A program made the position numbers and the translations under genes. Under the pieces are notes generated by a model. That model worked only from the letters and a program-made list of their open reading frames with translations. It ran no database searches and had not been told where the DNA came from. Source: Eremophila alpestris peregrina (Eukaryota > Chordata > Aves > Passeriformes > Alaudidae). Taken from it: 64,000 nt of DNA. The stretch spans positions 14,532,297-14,596,296 of the forward strand of contig WMCF01000003.1 in NCBI GenBank assembly GCA_009792885.1, given 5' to 3'. Shown piece by piece: positions 36,901-51,395 of this stretch. The stretch's first letter is position 1. Each line of letters opens with the position of its first letter.

Positions 36901-39900
36901 GCTCCCTGTGCAGCCCACAAGGGTGCAAACACCAAGTAAAGCTTTTCCTCATTCCTGTTTCTAAGCGTGTCTGTATCTGTGTTTACATGTGTTTGTGGCA
37001 CTTGTATATATGTGTGCATGTATACAAACACAGTAATACATATTTTTCCTTGTACTCTGATAGAAAAGATCTGCATTTGCAGCAGGTGAGAAAGGACCTC
37101 ACATCAGCAATGGTGCAATGCTCTGAGGTTGCCATGTAAGATAACTACCATCAGGATACTCACTTTGTCTTGAAGCTCCCTGAGGAGAAATGAAACAGGC
37201 TGTCCATGGAGGCTTCCAGATGGAGTTGTGAGAGGTGTGTTGATGTCAGCATGTGCATCCACCCAGATCACTCCCAGGTGTGGGCACTGCCGTGCATGGC
37301 CACTGACAGAACCAAGGGCCAGGCTGGAAGGACAGGAGCAAAGCCTTTAGTCACCATTTCTCCTTCAGAACTACTACATGGACAATGGGAAGTCTCTCAG
37401 CTTCAGTCAGCCACGTCCTTACATTTCCACATGTTAGACATCTGTGGCAATAAAGGGAGCATCCCATACAAACTGCATGGCATGCCACTGATTCCAGGAA
37501 GCCAAGTAACTCTGCAGGGCTATAGTGACAGGTAACCCAGAGCTCTCTGCTGTCACCCTTCCCACACACTTCATCTTCACCTGCTCTAGAGCCAAATGCT
37601 CCAGAAAATCTAGCTTTTTTTTATTCTAGTCATGACACCTTCCCCCACAATTCCTTCTTACATGTCCTACCATCTTCAACCAATTCTCAGACCAAAGGTT
37701 AGTGAAAAAGAGGAAAAAGATTAATGTTGTAAGATCTATAGCAAAATTGTCTGTGTGTAGGCATTACAGACCTGTCCTAAGAGGTGATGAGCAAAAGAGA
37801 CACATCACTAAACATTCAGAAATAAAGAAACTGAGCAGTTCTTCTGAAGGAACCTGATGACACAAACTTCCCCTAAGAGGAAAACCTCAGTTGTGTCTCT
37901 ACACAACTGACCACAGACCAGTCTGGAACTAAGCAGTACTGTCTGAGAAGGTCAGGTTTTTGTAGCTGTCTTCTATGTTCCACCCTAAAAGATACTGCCA
38001 AGAAATGACCCCCGAGTTGTTTCCCCAGCCCCCTTGTTTTTTAAATTAAATTCTTGCACTCCAAGTGTCAACCTGCAGCATGAACCACTGACTGTTTTTA
38101 TGTCAGCTCACCTGTGATCACCTCCTAAAGTCACACATCTGTGTCCAGCAGCCACTGCTCTGTTGACTGCATCAGCCAGCATCTGGCAGGCCAGCCCCAC
38201 CGAGCGTGGGTATAAAATCAGGTTGTTGTACAATTCATCGTTGGGAACTTGAGTGAAATTCAGATCTCCAAAGTCGTGCACTTGGCATCCTGGGAACACA
38301 GCAACAGAAGGAGAAAGTGACTTATTGAAATACCTTCCCAGGGAAATGCTCAAAATCAGTTGGGTAAGTATGAAAGGAACAGCAGGAAAGGAATGGATCC
38401 ATTTGATTATTTGTGTGGGATGCAAACTGTCACAGCATTACAAAGTAGAAAGTTTATAACAACGTTATCAGCTTAAGACAGCTTTAATTTAGCAATGAGC
38501 TATGCCAATCATAAAAAGTCACTTAGAAAAAGTTTGGATTTTTAAAAAAACTATTTAATTATAAATTCTACCATGAAAAATTATAGTCTGCATTGCCATC
38601 TTCCTTCCTATTTAGACAGATTATATACAGCCTCAAATGAGCTCAATTGCTCAAAGATGCTGAGGACTACACATTTCACTAGCTTTAGCTACAGTTATTT
38701 TACATTTTCAAGGTCCCAAAAATCCAAGCACAAAAGTGCCAAGTAACAAATAATGTCATTTTCTTACAGTACTTCCAGGCAACTCCATGGAAGATTCACT
38801 AGTGCTTTGTTAGGAGAACTTGTCCATTTTCTCAACACAAGATATTCTAGAAGGCATTTTAATTCTGGGACTTTGATCCCAAAACTCTTGGAGATCCTTT
38901 CATTGCCTGTTACAGCCTGATTGGCTGTTGAACCTGAGAACATCCTGGTTGTAAAACTCAGCCTTTCCTCTCAGACACTCTCAGTTTGAGACAGACCTCT
39001 CACTACAGGCTCTGATGAGGGCAGTAAAGGCCCCAAGGTATTTACAGCTACACCAACAGAGGCTTAATAAGACCACCCTGAATACCAGTCATGCTTGTCC
39101 CCTTTGCTCCTCAGAATCACTAGTCTGTTTGCAGTTCAAAGCATCCAGGCCAGAGCTTGACATTCTGCCTTTAGCCATCATGTGCTTAATGGGGCAATTT
39201 GAAAAATTTAGGGCAAGTCAACATGAAGAAACAGCCTACTTGGGGCTCTAGGTTCCTGCTTAATTTCCAGTAAACCATTAGTCTCATGTCTAGGAAACTG
39301 GCTCTGTGAATTTGCTTGGTGGCTATTGCATAAAAGCAAAGTTGAGAAATACATGATTTCTTTATATTTTAAAGGCAGTTTTGACTGGTGAAATGAATGA
39401 AGGAAATTTATTGAGTCACTTGTGTAGATCTGGTGCTGGGAAATGGGCAAGCATACATTTTCTAGCAGGGACATAGGTGGGCAGATGTTGCAAATAAACA
39501 TGTCAGCTGAGCACAGCTGCTCAATGAAGGATTGAAGAATCCTTCAACTTAGCAACTCTGAGAAAACACATTCTCTGCAGTGACTTATAGCAGTAAGCAG
39601 GAACATAACATACCACTCCATGCTTTTCAGGTACTCAATTGCTTTTTTAAGACAATACATAATTAAGCAACAGGATGAAGGCTCTGGAATTTTGAGCCCA
39701 TTTTGTTCAGATTTGAATGTGCTATCTGATCTCTGGGACCGCTACATTTCCTACCCTCTGTTTATTCTGTGCTGTGCAGAAGCAGAACAAAGTTGCAAGT
39801 TTCAAGATGTTCAGTAAATGTTAAAAGTTTTTTGTTTTTTTTTTTTTTAATTTGTGTCATCCTGCAAGGCTACTTCTGCCACATATGCACACTGATACAT

Positions 39901-42900
39901 ATTTCAGTATTTCAAAGTCTGATGAAGTACTTGAGCATGCCTGGGAGACAAGTTTTGGAAGTAAGATTTCAAGGGGTATCAAGATACCCCTTTTGGAGAT
40001 ACTCTTGTACAATGGAATAATGCCTCAGATCTAATACCTCTGACATCTGTGTTAAATAAATCTGCAGCTGGGAGCCATGTGCAGTGAGTTACACATTGCA
40101 GGAAAACACATTACACATTGTGATGGAAGAAAGGACAGCAACTATGCTCTTTTTCTCTCCTACAGGATGTAGGAGCACATGGCAGTATTTGTACCCATTA
40201 AAGGATGAAAAGCAACTTCATTTAATTCTATCACAAAGCTCCACCTTCAGACCAGTATAAAATGAAGATCCAACCATGCCATCATTCCTTGCACTTGCAG
40301 GAATCAGTTAAAATTCTCCAGGTTATGCTCAAGGCAGGCCACATGTGGCAGAGTCAAGCAAGTGTGTTTAGAGAAGGAGCAAGTGTTTAGTAATTTCTGC
40401 TTTACCCTGCCCACCTCCAAGTTCCCATTGTAGGGCATGAAGACCTGGTTCAGTTTCTGAATAAAACCCCCATTTATTTCTTAGGATTACATCAGATTTT
40501 ACACTTTTGTAGGCCATAATTCTGCTATCTTGTCAACTTTCTGAACACATGGTGCTCATAATTCCCTCTAATTATTTTCATATAAAAGTCTAGTGTCTGT
40601 TAAAGACAATAGATGCTTTCAGTTTTTGTTAACATCTTCTAAAGTTCAGATAGGGTTCATGAACCTTGTAGCAGTTTTTCTCAGCTTTGTGCATCCCTTG
40701 TCTCTAGGCTCTCTGTTCTGATATGCTTGAGGAGGACAGCTCAGGTTTCACAGGGTGATAAGGAATGTTTTCAGCCAACTATCCAAAGGCTATCTGATTA
40801 AGATAATCAGATATTCATTTAATCTCAGAAGTACACAATAATTCAATACTCAAACATTTAACTATTATTTCTTTTAATGGTGCCTAGAGTTTTGAAAACT
40901 GGCATTAAATGACCTTAGGGCAAAGGGAAAGCTTAGTGAATAAACAGTGCACAGAGAAAGAAATTCACAGTACTTAGATATGCCATGTATCCCAAAGCAT
41001 AGGAACTGTATGTGCAGGTGTACACACATTTTGCAAATTACCAGATACCAGAGATGAAATCAACATGCACATTTGTCTTAATGGTACTGAACAAAGAGAA
41101 AGTTTAATACATCAATAACTCCTTTAATAATTTGACACAGCTTCTATTTAGAAAATCAGCTATTACTCTAAAACTTAAAGACCTGAATTGTTTTCCATTT
41201 CATCTGCCTGCTTGCACATAGATTTAAGTTTATTTCTTAAATCAAAGTTCTCTCAACTACATTTTTGTGCACAGAAATTGCTCAATTGATAGACATGCTG
41301 TACTGCTGTGCAGTCTGGGGGATTTTGCTGTTATTTGGCCATTAGTGAAATATTATAAAATTTACCTCTCCAAGCAATATCCACTTAGTTTCTTTAGTAG
41401 CTGGGACTCTCTTTATTTTATATAGATAGCAGTATTTTGTTTCATATAGATACTAATACTTTTAAACAAAACAGCTTTTTAAATGAGCACCAAAAGTTAA
41501 CATGAAGAATATGTGGGACCTTTTAAAAGGCAGTAGATTCAAGTTGTGAAAGGTAGAAAAAGCTCTGGGCAGATAGGAAATCCAGCTTCCTTATATTCAT
41601 TAGAAATCACAGCATCCACACCATTTGTCAGGTCTAGCAGGATTAAAGTTCTTTTAAATTGAAACATACCATAAGTACCACAGTACTTAAGGAGTAAACA
41701 GCACAGACATCTTGTTGGTAACTAAAGAATATGAAATTAAATGTGATCAAAAGTCTTTTGTTCACACTTTCAAGACCTAACAGAAATTACTTTCAAATGA
41801 AAAATATATTATGTTTGACTCATTAGTCAGTTATCAACAGTGCAGGAAATTTATAACAGCTAAACACATACAAGTCAGCTCCACCAACACTCTGGCTCAA
41901 GCAGAGATCCCTTTTTGAAGTGAGGAAAACAAAAAGGCAGGCCTGAATAATCTTTTTCTTTTACAGAAGCTTGAGAGAGATACAAGGGAGATAAAGGTGT
42001 CTGAGTAGGAGCACACAGTGTAGTTACCTAACTAACAGCTGCACATGCACAGCAGTGCTGTCAGGATGAAGGACCAGTGAGGCAAGGCAGCATCTACAGC
42101 CCAGGAGGGCAATCAAAGTGCTTCAATGCCCCCTCTGTCATCAACAGAGGTGCCTGGGGGCACATTCCAGCCAAAAAACGAATAAATTAACTTGAAATAG
42201 TTTGTACAGTAGCTCATTCCCAGGTTGATGTCTTTTGACCAGAACAGGTTAGGGAAGGATGACACAGGCATTCATCCTGCAGACCAGGGGATGGACAGCT
42301 GTCATTTATCCAGCCTGCACAGGCAGAACCTTACTTGTATCAGGTAGAACAAATCCTCATTTTTCCTACTTAGGAGCCTTAGACTTAAACAACAAAACAA
42401 ACAAAAAACCCCAAAACAAACCAACCCCCCAACCCGCCCTCCCCAAAAAAACAACAAAAAAACCAACCCACCCCCCCCCCAAAAAAAACCCCACCACCAC
42501 AAGTTCTCTGCATGCCTTTTCAAATAAGCTATTAATGTATCACTCATGCTCAGCTCAGTGCTGTTTATAACTGGGACATAAGATGTCTTTTAGCATGCTG
42601 AATGACAAGTCTGAAGTTCACTTCCTATAATAAGCAAAATACACACAGTAGCCAGCAGTTACTACAGTAATTTCCCTGTGCAGATTTAGAGAAATTTCTT
42701 CTGTAAAAACAGGCAGCTCATGTCAGGTGGCACTTCATTCTCCTCTACTGGGAAAATGCACCAGCAACAGAAGCAGCAAACTGATAGTAGGAAATTCAGC
42801 TTTCTAAACCCAGGCTGTTTGCTGACATTGCCCCATGGCACATTCAAATAATAAATCCAACAGCTCTGCAGGGCAGCAAATGTGAATTTGAACAAAAGCA

Positions 42901-45900
42901 CAAGGAACATGGGATAGAATTGATCCCCCAACACTGCTGGCTTGCACTGGGTATTTGTGAAGTGGACATTAAAAAAAGCAAAAAACAAAAACCAAAACCT
43001 AAATGAATGGGAAAAGTAAATCCTCTTCTGGGTGAACTACTGTCAAAGGAATCTGAAAACCCACAGTTACTAGATGTTCTTTCATATTACGTTATCTAAA
43101 GCTGCTCACATGAAAGCATCACTCCTGCAAACTGCTTTCTCAGATTATAGCACCATTTACTAAATCACCACAAATACAGACAGGCTTTTTGGGATGCAAT
43201 GACTATTATGAACAATATTTATAGGCAAACTACTTCTCACGAGTGAAACCAAGTTACCATCCTTCTTTTCAGTATAAACCCATTGGCTTATGGTGTGAAC
43301 TTTGTAATCCTTCCCTAGAGACACTGTAAAAATGTTTCACAACAGCAAACAAATGATTCAATTCATTATGACCAGTACATTCTGAAGCCTTTTTTTTTTT
43401 TTTTAAGGCAGAGTTATTCAGGATGTATGTGTGTTACATGTACACAAATGAAGTGCATACTTTCATTTTACATGAATAGGAAATTAGGCTAACAAGGTTC
43501 TCACTGCAAGAGACAAACTTCAGCAGCCTAATTTAATAATAACCCTCTTGCTAGGAAGTTCACTACACAGCATCTACTTCTCTTTAAACTGAATAGGTAT
43601 CTGCTGGAAGAAACAGATACCTGTCAACTCTAAAGTTTCACTTCCTAAAAGGCAAATTCTTGTCTGAGAAAGTCCCATCCTTTTATTTGAAATGTTGGAA
43701 GGTCTGGTTTAAGGCAAAGTTTCTGTAGCTGTACATATTTTAAAAGCTTAATCTCCTACAAAAGCAACAAGCAAACCCAATTCCAACTGCTCCCCCGAGT
43801 CTGTAGTCAAGATGTCCCTTGCATAAAGTGAGCAAAAAATACTATTCCAACCTCAAATGGAGCAGCCATCTCATTTCCCTTTGAAAACTGCTTATAATTT
43901 TAATCTCTTATGAAATTGAGTGCACTTGACCTAAAGAGGTCTTCAAAAACGTCATTCTGAGGTGTTGGGAAACATTTGCACTGTGGCTTGCATCAGCGGG
44001 AAGGGTGTGGCTATTGCGTGTGCCACAGCACCAACAAACCCTGCACACGTCCTAATTCCCTTCAAATGAGCTTAACTCAGACACAGCTCCTGGTAACAAC
44101 ACAATGGGGCACTTACAGCCTTGAGGAACACCCTGCCAAAAGAACAACACCACCTTGTGCTTTAGACTGTTGCAGAAGTGAGCAGTTATTACATTAGTTA
44201 ACCCACACAGGTATCACCTGAGAGGAAGGGAAAGCAGAATGTATTAGACATTACTGAAATTCTCTTCCTTCCTCTTAACCAGCTGGGAGAAACTAACATC
44301 TGACCACTTCATATACAAATGAAAAATCTGATGGGTTGTTTGTCTGTAGGTTTGGGGTTTTTTTTGTATTTAACTATATAACCTGCTTTTTAGCAGGTGG
44401 TGTAATTGCAAATTTCCACCTTTCATCCAAAACCATACAATATTCACATATCCATACACCTGCCATAGGTATCTTGGTCTTGTGATTCCACAATGAGACA
44501 TGGGATTCAATTTTCAAATGAGAAAGCAGTAATAGATCATGTGTACTGTAAAGCAGATCAAAACCCAACTCATTACCTGATTTCCCTCTGTCACCTCCCT
44601 TTGTGCCTCCCCTGAGTAACTCCACTCCTTCAACAGAATTAAAAGTAAAAAAATAAACCAGGATGTGCTCTAAATGCACTTCAATCCAGAGAGATTATAT
44701 TGGTGCAGAAATTCAGGTAAGTCATGCACTAAAACTAATTTTATAATACGAAAATATCTAGGATGAAGGGTATCACTATAAATCCAAAAAAATACAAATC
44801 CCCCAAGAGCTCTTTTCATTGGTCCTTGACTCTAGTCCCCCTTTATTTAAAGATTAGGAAGAAATAATCAATTCAGGTTTTCCTGATCTTCACCAGCGTA
44901 GCTTTATTTTTAAAGGTATTTTAGCTAAACAGATACACAGAACAATTACAGTTAAGGCACCAAGTTGACATTTACCCCAAATTCACAAAGATTCTTTTAA
45001 AGCCAATTTCAATGCGTGCAACCTCAGTATGCACCAGCCAAATGGGAGAGGGAAAAACAAACATCAAATCGATGGCTGACACAAAGCTTTTCAATCCAAA
45101 GCAGATTGTGTCCTCCCTCAGCATGGGGAAGGGAAGAGAATATCAGGACCAACTGACTGCAAGGACTACTCTGACTCTGTATTTGCAGTGCTGGCATTTT
45201 TCTCCTGACTTCCAAGGCTGCTTGTAATCATGCAAATATCGAAGGTACAGCATTCAAAAGGATAAACCACAACTGCTGAGCTCAGTTGAGCACAGCAGAG
45301 CACACTCCCCCAGGGGAGCTAAGCCTCCCCTGCTCAAGGCAAAACAGCCAATGAGGTCTGTTGAAGCAACCTAAAAACAGCCTCAGTGGAGGCCTCCTCA
45401 AAACAGGTCTCCACCAAAACCCCAGCAGGCCTCCTCCTGCCTGCCAGGTCATCAGAGCCAGCTCCTGGCTGCCTTCCCTCAGGGAGTGCAGCAGCACCTG
45501 CCCCATGATGCATTCTGACAACTGGCATCATTTCAAAGACTCATTGCAAATGCCAGTTAAAATCAACCACTTTGGCTGTGCTTTGATTTTTGACAAACCA
45601 CTGGTCTTTGAACCAATCATGGCTAATCCACATTTGAGAGATAAACAAGAATAGCAGAGTCTCATGGATCTTTATCTCTGTATAAATAAAAAGAGGTAAT
45701 TAAATCTAGTTCCAGAAATAAGCTGCAGTACTACATAAGTATGTTGTACTGATATTATTAAACAGAAGTGTTTGGACATGCTTGTGTCTAAGGGAAGGAG
45801 AACAGGACTGCCATTTACCCATTCTGTGTCAGGGGAGAAGGGGGGAGAGGTTGTTCCTGGATAAAAAAAATGCATTCTTATTTCTGCTTTGTAGGGAAGA

Positions 45901-48900
45901 AGAATTAGCTGCTTGTCTGATCTCTTCATGTTATATCCAAATTGATTTTTGTTCCTGAGAATGTTCCTAGCAAATGAATACTTAGTTTGACAGTACTAGC
46001 ACCAGATGTGATCAGAAATAAAGACATGAAGAGTAGCATTTCTTACCTCAACAAAGCAGAGATCTAACTCAACAATACACTGCTTAAATGCCAACAGTTT
46101 AGAATTTTGTGTTTCCTACTTCATCAACAGCAAAAAATACGATTCAAAAAAAGCCAGATCTTGATATTATCTATACAACAAATTTAGCCTTTTATTGGAA
46201 TTCTAGAGAGCAGAGATATTTTATTTGCTCTACTAATGTCTTTACAAGTTTAAAATACTGAGTTTTGAAGAGAAACAACTGAGGTAAAAGCCAGTGCAAA
46301 ACAAAGCTAGAATCTAATCCAAGAATTCAAGAATCCATTCCTGACAGATCTTGTATCTAACAATCTAGTTCAAATACAGGGCAAGCAGAATAGTACAGGT
46401 TATCAAATTCTTCAGAGATACAGGCAACTCTTTAAACACATTTACTGGATGGAGTGATGAACATTATTTTCCCAACAATGCAGGTGTAACCCTTGCCAGT
46501 CCAAATCTGCTGAATCAGCACCTATACTTATTTATGCATAATTGGTGAATAACTAAAAAGCTGTTTATCTTCTTTCTAAACTCTTAACTGAAGAAGATTT
46601 AGGTGGAAAAAGAGGAAAACTGTAGAAGCAGCTGCCTCATGATTTATTAAGACTGATACTAACCATATGAGCTATCTTGGTGAGGAAGCAAAGTTGAATT
46701 GCTATTTCTGTCAGCAGATGTCAATAGGAGTCCAATGGTTTTGGACAAAGCAGTAGTGTAACTGCAGAGACACAGGGATTAACAGCTCCACTCCTCTTGT
46801 AGAGGAGGTTACTCCTTTCTGAGTCACTACACTGACTTCATGAAACCCATGACTGAAGAACTTTTTCTGGTCAAGCAGAAGAATGGCAGTATGATGCATA
46901 TTCTCTTTGACAAGTACAGTTCCACTCTGGGTTTAAGCCACATGTCTCTGCAGTTCACCAACTTGCCAAGCCAGCAACTCAGAGCCAAACTTTGCTGATC
47001 AATTCTACAGTAACCCAAATCCAAGCCTGACTAAGCTCAGCAACCCAGCTGCAGGCAGTTCCAAATAAAAACCAAAAAGAATTTTAATTCAACAATCAAA
47101 CAACAGTCAACATACACGAATGAATACCTGGGAAGAAAACTTCCACTGCTAGCAGCAGCACAGGTGCTCCAGGTCACCCCAAAAGCTACAGTAACTCACA
47201 GTAGCCATCAATTAAGTGTAAAACTGAGTAAGGCTTTTCTCTCCTCGGGTAAGAGAACTAGGCAAAACTCTGGAGTGAAGTTTGATCAGATTCTCTGTGC
47301 AGCAAACAGCCGAGGCCCAAGAAATTTTCACTTTAAAAAACTTCATACTTTGCATCTGCAGTAGTTTATGCATCTGCCACCTATCTTCCCCACTCCTAGC
47401 CAACAAAAGTCCAAAAGCATCCACAGATTGCACCCATTTCTGTTTACTGTTAGAGCAATACACAGCCCTACAGGCTTTGCACCCTTTTCTTCCCCATGCC
47501 AAGGAGTTGTGTGTCTCTGTTTTTACATGGCACTTTTACTTCCTTGCCAAGATGCCCTTTAAGGTGATAATATCTTAGTTTCCCTTAGGAGAAGAAGCAA
47601 AGCCAAAAGACAAACATCACCAAGGCAAATAAAAATTCCCACAGGCAGAGTAAGTTATATTTTAATTTACTCCTACTAGAATTGCACACTCACTAGTTTT
47701 GCCTTGGGAGATGGACTCCTGCTACAGTAACTCCTCCTGAGTACACCTTGAGCTACTACCAACAAGTAACAGCGTTCTCTCTGCTTCTAACAAGGGGATA
47801 CAAGTCAAAGTGCTGGCTCAGATTCATCGCTGACAGTCTGCTACAGAGTAGCAACAGCATCTGCCTCTGTGCTCCCTCCTCGGGTTTCAGCCTATGCACA
47901 AACAAGCAGTTCACAAGCAGTCCTTACCTGAGGTGGCCAAGAAGTTACTACACCAGGTAGGCATGGTCACAGAATCTTTAAAGGGAGGGATTCCCCCCCA
48001 CAAAAACAGAAATTGGAATAGCAGCTCACAACATTGCCATAGGACCATGAAAGAACAGAAATTAGGATAGGGTCAAATGAACAATAAACTGCTCCCCTCC
48101 CCCCCCCACACCAACCAGTGAAAGCAAAGTGCAACACAATGCAAAAAGTGGAAACAAAAGTTTAGTGTTCTCACTCTTTCTGATATGGCTGGAGCACTAT
48201 CAACAGAAGTCATTAAATAAGGCAGACAAACACATGAAGAACCATGTGGCTGCTTCATATTCAAAGTAACAAACAAACATAGTCTATGCATCTTACTACC
48301 CAAATGGTACCTTTTAGAGGACCCCCAGAACACCTTCACTTTATACAGGTTGAGTTTAACTTGAATTACAAATGGAAAATTAACCAATCAAAACTTTAAA
48401 TAAACTTTAAAATTTCAGTCAAACAGAAGAGTCTGATCACCAGAAATCTCTTCTGCTTGAAAGATGGTGAGGGGAATTTTCAGAGTTACTCTTAATGCAG
48501 AGGAATACTGCCTCTTTCCCCCATCTGTACTTCTCTAGATGGCCCCAAATCCAGCCTCACTCTTGTACTGGGAAGCATCATTCCACACTTCATTTCTGAT
48601 TTCAAACTTGTAATGACAAGGAAAATCGAGTTTATAGCATTCTTTCAGGTCCCAGCAGGGAATGGGGACATGTGACAAACACTTTCCATATGCACCCACA
48701 TACACAGATGCTTCAGAACTAGCCAGTACAGATGAAGAAGCCCTGTATCTTAGACAAACGTTGTTTCTTTTTAAAGGAGAAACCTAGTCTGCTGCAGTAT
48801 AATGTGCCTGTTCCTGGAAAACAATCAAGAATCTGTGAAAATTAGTAACTCTTACAATAAAGCAGATAAATAGAATATCCAAATTAATAATTAGAAGCAT

Positions 48901-51395
48901 ACTGTGGCTCCATTCATACTGTGGCCTTCTTAAAAGTATGAGCAGAAAATTCATAGTGTTAGAAAGACAAAGAAAGCAGCTTAAGTTTTACTGCCAGTTC
49001 AGCATACCACAGGACTCCAAGCAATGGCACTATTACAACACTACTGCAGCCAAAGCTATCCTGGCATCCCAGGGAAGAAAAATAAGCAGCCCGCACATGA
49101 AAAACAATCATTTGTTGACATTTCCATGAACAACAAATGTGTACAGTACAAAAGGCTACATGGCAGCATCCTCCTCCATCTACCACCCTCCCCTCAAGCA
49201 AATAATCTTTGCACTGTACACCACTCCTCTGTGCATGCTGGGACTGCCAGTTTCATGATGCACCCTCACAGCAGAACATGTTCTTAAAATGCCTGCAGAG
49301 ATTTCAGCAGAAATAGACATCCACACCACCTTAAAAGACAAACCAACCCCACCCCAGTGGAAGAACTGGCCAGCAATAGGAAACTGCAAATGCAGAAGGA
49401 AGAAGTCCCAGAGCCTCTAAAAATTGTGAGGGAAGGGCAAGAAAAAAATCTCCATGTGCATAACTGATTAATGAGTAAACAACCTATAAGAAAATAAGCA
49501 GTGAAAGTATTTCTTTAATTTAGTTTGGCTTGCTTCATTTCATAACATTTTGATATTGAAATCCAGAAAGGCTTGAATTTCCCTTTCTTTCTACCTTCTA
49601 CAAGCTCCTATTGAAGTGAGCTTTTGTCAGGCAAATGAGAGGGCTTTTTCTTCTAGCTTTTAATTTTGTTGGATTTTGTGGGTTTGGGGTTTTCCTCAAA
49701 GAATTCTTACATAGGGGAAACATTAGATCTGAACCACTTGAAAGAGAAATCCAAGCCTTCCAGCATAAAATCCTGTCATTGATACAAAATAACCTGCTGC
49801 CTACAGTCTTATTTAGAAAACCATCCTCCTTTCAAATCTAGCAATTTGTTAGTTTCAAATAAACTTTAGATTCAGTAACTATTCCAGTACAAATAGCCTC
49901 TTTTGCCCTCTTCCACATTCGCTGAGATTATAGATCATGTTCACTGGAATTCAAGTATTACCAAGGATGGAAAGTGTCTGTACTTTGCACTAAACAAGAG
50001 AGGAAATTAATATCTATTCATTTGGCTGCCAACCGGGACTTTTCAGCTTGTGAATCATAAGATATGCAGGATAAGCCTACAGGGCTGCACAGAACAATTG
50101 CTTCTGTTTTGAAGAGTTCTTACAATTCAGAATGAAATTGCTAGAGGGTTATAAGGCAATTATCTCTGTAAGTATCTAAACTCCACTGACGCTAACCACC
50201 CAGGGAGCAGATATGGGCTCTTTCTGTGGTCCAGCCCTGCAATCCATCCCCATCACACCGTTTTCTGTAACACTTTTTAGATTAAAGGTTCTGCAAGACA
50301 GTTGAGCTTTACAAGTTCCTATCCGCCGTGTTCTGTTTCTAGTAACTGTAGTACAGCTTTCTGCAGGTCTAAGTTTGTAGAAGTAATAGATGTGAGAAGC
50401 TGAATCACAATTAAGTGCGTGGGTTTGCTTGCACAAAAGGACCAGAAACAGCCCATTCACTGGGTGGTATTTGAAAGACTTCAGACAAGACCTCATAAAA
50501 TTGAGGACTTCTCCAGAAAATTCTGAATTTCATCACCCAGAAGCATACGAATCTTTCAGGAACAAACTGGTAACGAACACAGAAGGAAGGGAAAAACAAA
50601 CAAACAAAAGCCCATACTATGTGATACCCGAGGATCTCAGTTACTTGTCTGGATGCCCCGAGAGAACCCCGATTCCACCGGTCTCTCGCTGCCCCAGCTC
50701 TCCCGGAGTCAGCACAGGAGCAGGACACGCTCCCTGTGCCAGCGCGGGCGGCTGGCGGTGCGTGCGCTGCTCCGGGCGGCCGGAGCGCATCACCGCGGCC
50801 GGGGAGCCGGGACCGCCGGCCGCTCTTTGTTCCGGGGACCCCCGCAGGGCCCGCTGCGGCTCCTCCCGGTGCGGAATGCGACAAGCCTCTCCCTCCCGAC
50901 ACCGCCGCAGGGCTGCGGGCATCGCCGGGGCGCGATGCGTTCCGCGAGTCACGGGAGGCAGGACCCGTCCCCCCCCGCCCGTGGCGAGCGGCTGAGTCAC
51001 TGCCCCGAGAGAGGAGGGGGCGATGCGGGAACCCCGCAGCCCCGGCCGCCACCCCCGCCCCTCCCGCCGCGCCGTGCTGTGCTCACCGAGCCCGGCCAGC
51101 CGCTCCACCAGCCCCGCGGCGCGGAGGGTAGCGGGGCCGTGGTCCACTCCCCGCCGTTTCTGCGAGACAAAGAGAGGGGGAACGCGTCAGACGGGGCTGC
51201 CCGCAGCCAGGTGCGCGAGCCCCGCCGGGGAGGGGGGAGCCGGGCGGCCGCGGCAGCCGGCGCCCCCGCGACGCCCACCTGGCCCCTGGAGAGCGGGGCT
51301 CCCACCAGCGCCACGGAGTGCGCCCGCCGGCGCGGCGGCAGCTCGGTGTGGGGCCGGGCGCGGAGCAGGCGGGCGAGGGCCCCGCGCAGGGCCAT
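30943..51395 (-). CDS. ARG2: ARG2, mitochondrial arginase type II, complete, eight exons
   Basis: Minus-strand exons are 51395-51279, 51159-51087, 38289-38112, 37323-37164, 33717-33623, 33497-33393, 32180-32044 and 31148-30943. They join to 356 residues; human ARG2 has 354. The N-terminus is rich in Arg, Ala and Leu without acidic residues up to Glu18, as in a mitochondrial presequence. The ureohydrolase Mn-binding set is intact: GGDH (His122), DAHAD (Asp145, His147, Asp149) and DIDSFDP (Asp253, Asp255). The C-terminus ..LPTPSSPDESDSEQQVRI has the ARG2 type tail. The enzyme hydrolyses arginine to ornithine and urea. Birds are uricotelic and lack a hepatic urea cycle, so arginase here serves ornithine, proline and polyamine supply and arginine disposal. 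Start: ATG in CCGCCATGGC inside a CpG island. Intron 2 spans 12.8 kb. All introns are GT-AG. Confidence 0.97.
33904..33943. repeat. 16 bp near-perfect hairpin in ARG2 intron 4
   Basis: TTCAACTCAGGTAAAG (33904-33919) pairs with CTTTATCTGAGTTGAA (33928-33943) with a single mismatch, around an 8-base loop. It lies about 190 bases upstream of exon 5 on the transcribed strand. Confidence 0.7.
34244..34312. repeat. Purine-rich low-complexity tract
   Basis: Nearly pure A/G over about 65 bases (AAAAAAAAAAGAAAAAGAGG type) in ARG2 intron 4, that is, a polypyrimidine run in the ARG2 transcript. Confidence 0.75.
39971..39992. repeat. 10 bp perfect hairpin with 2-base loop
   Basis: AAGGGGTATC, AA, GATACCCCTT. 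An isolated perfect inverted repeat in ARG2 intron 2; probably minor. Confidence 0.6.
42386..42500. repeat. C/A-only low-complexity block
   Basis: About 115 bases composed almost only of A and C: AAC/AAAC units, then runs of C (including a run of about 11 C) alternating with runs of A. The complementary strand is G/T with G-runs. Homopolymers like these are prone to sequencing error. Confidence 0.85.

Larger units (their letters stand above)
38290..51086 (-). other. ARG2 intron 2, 12.8 kb
   Basis: This intron joins the CpG-island exon 2 to exon 3. I find no splice-supported exon, no long open frame, no clear CR1 and no RNA gene. It contains T-runs (39835-39849, 43391-43404), the short hairpin at 39971-39992 and the C/A block at 42386-42500. 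Its last 450 bases (50,640-51,086) belong to the CpG island. Confidence 0.6.
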
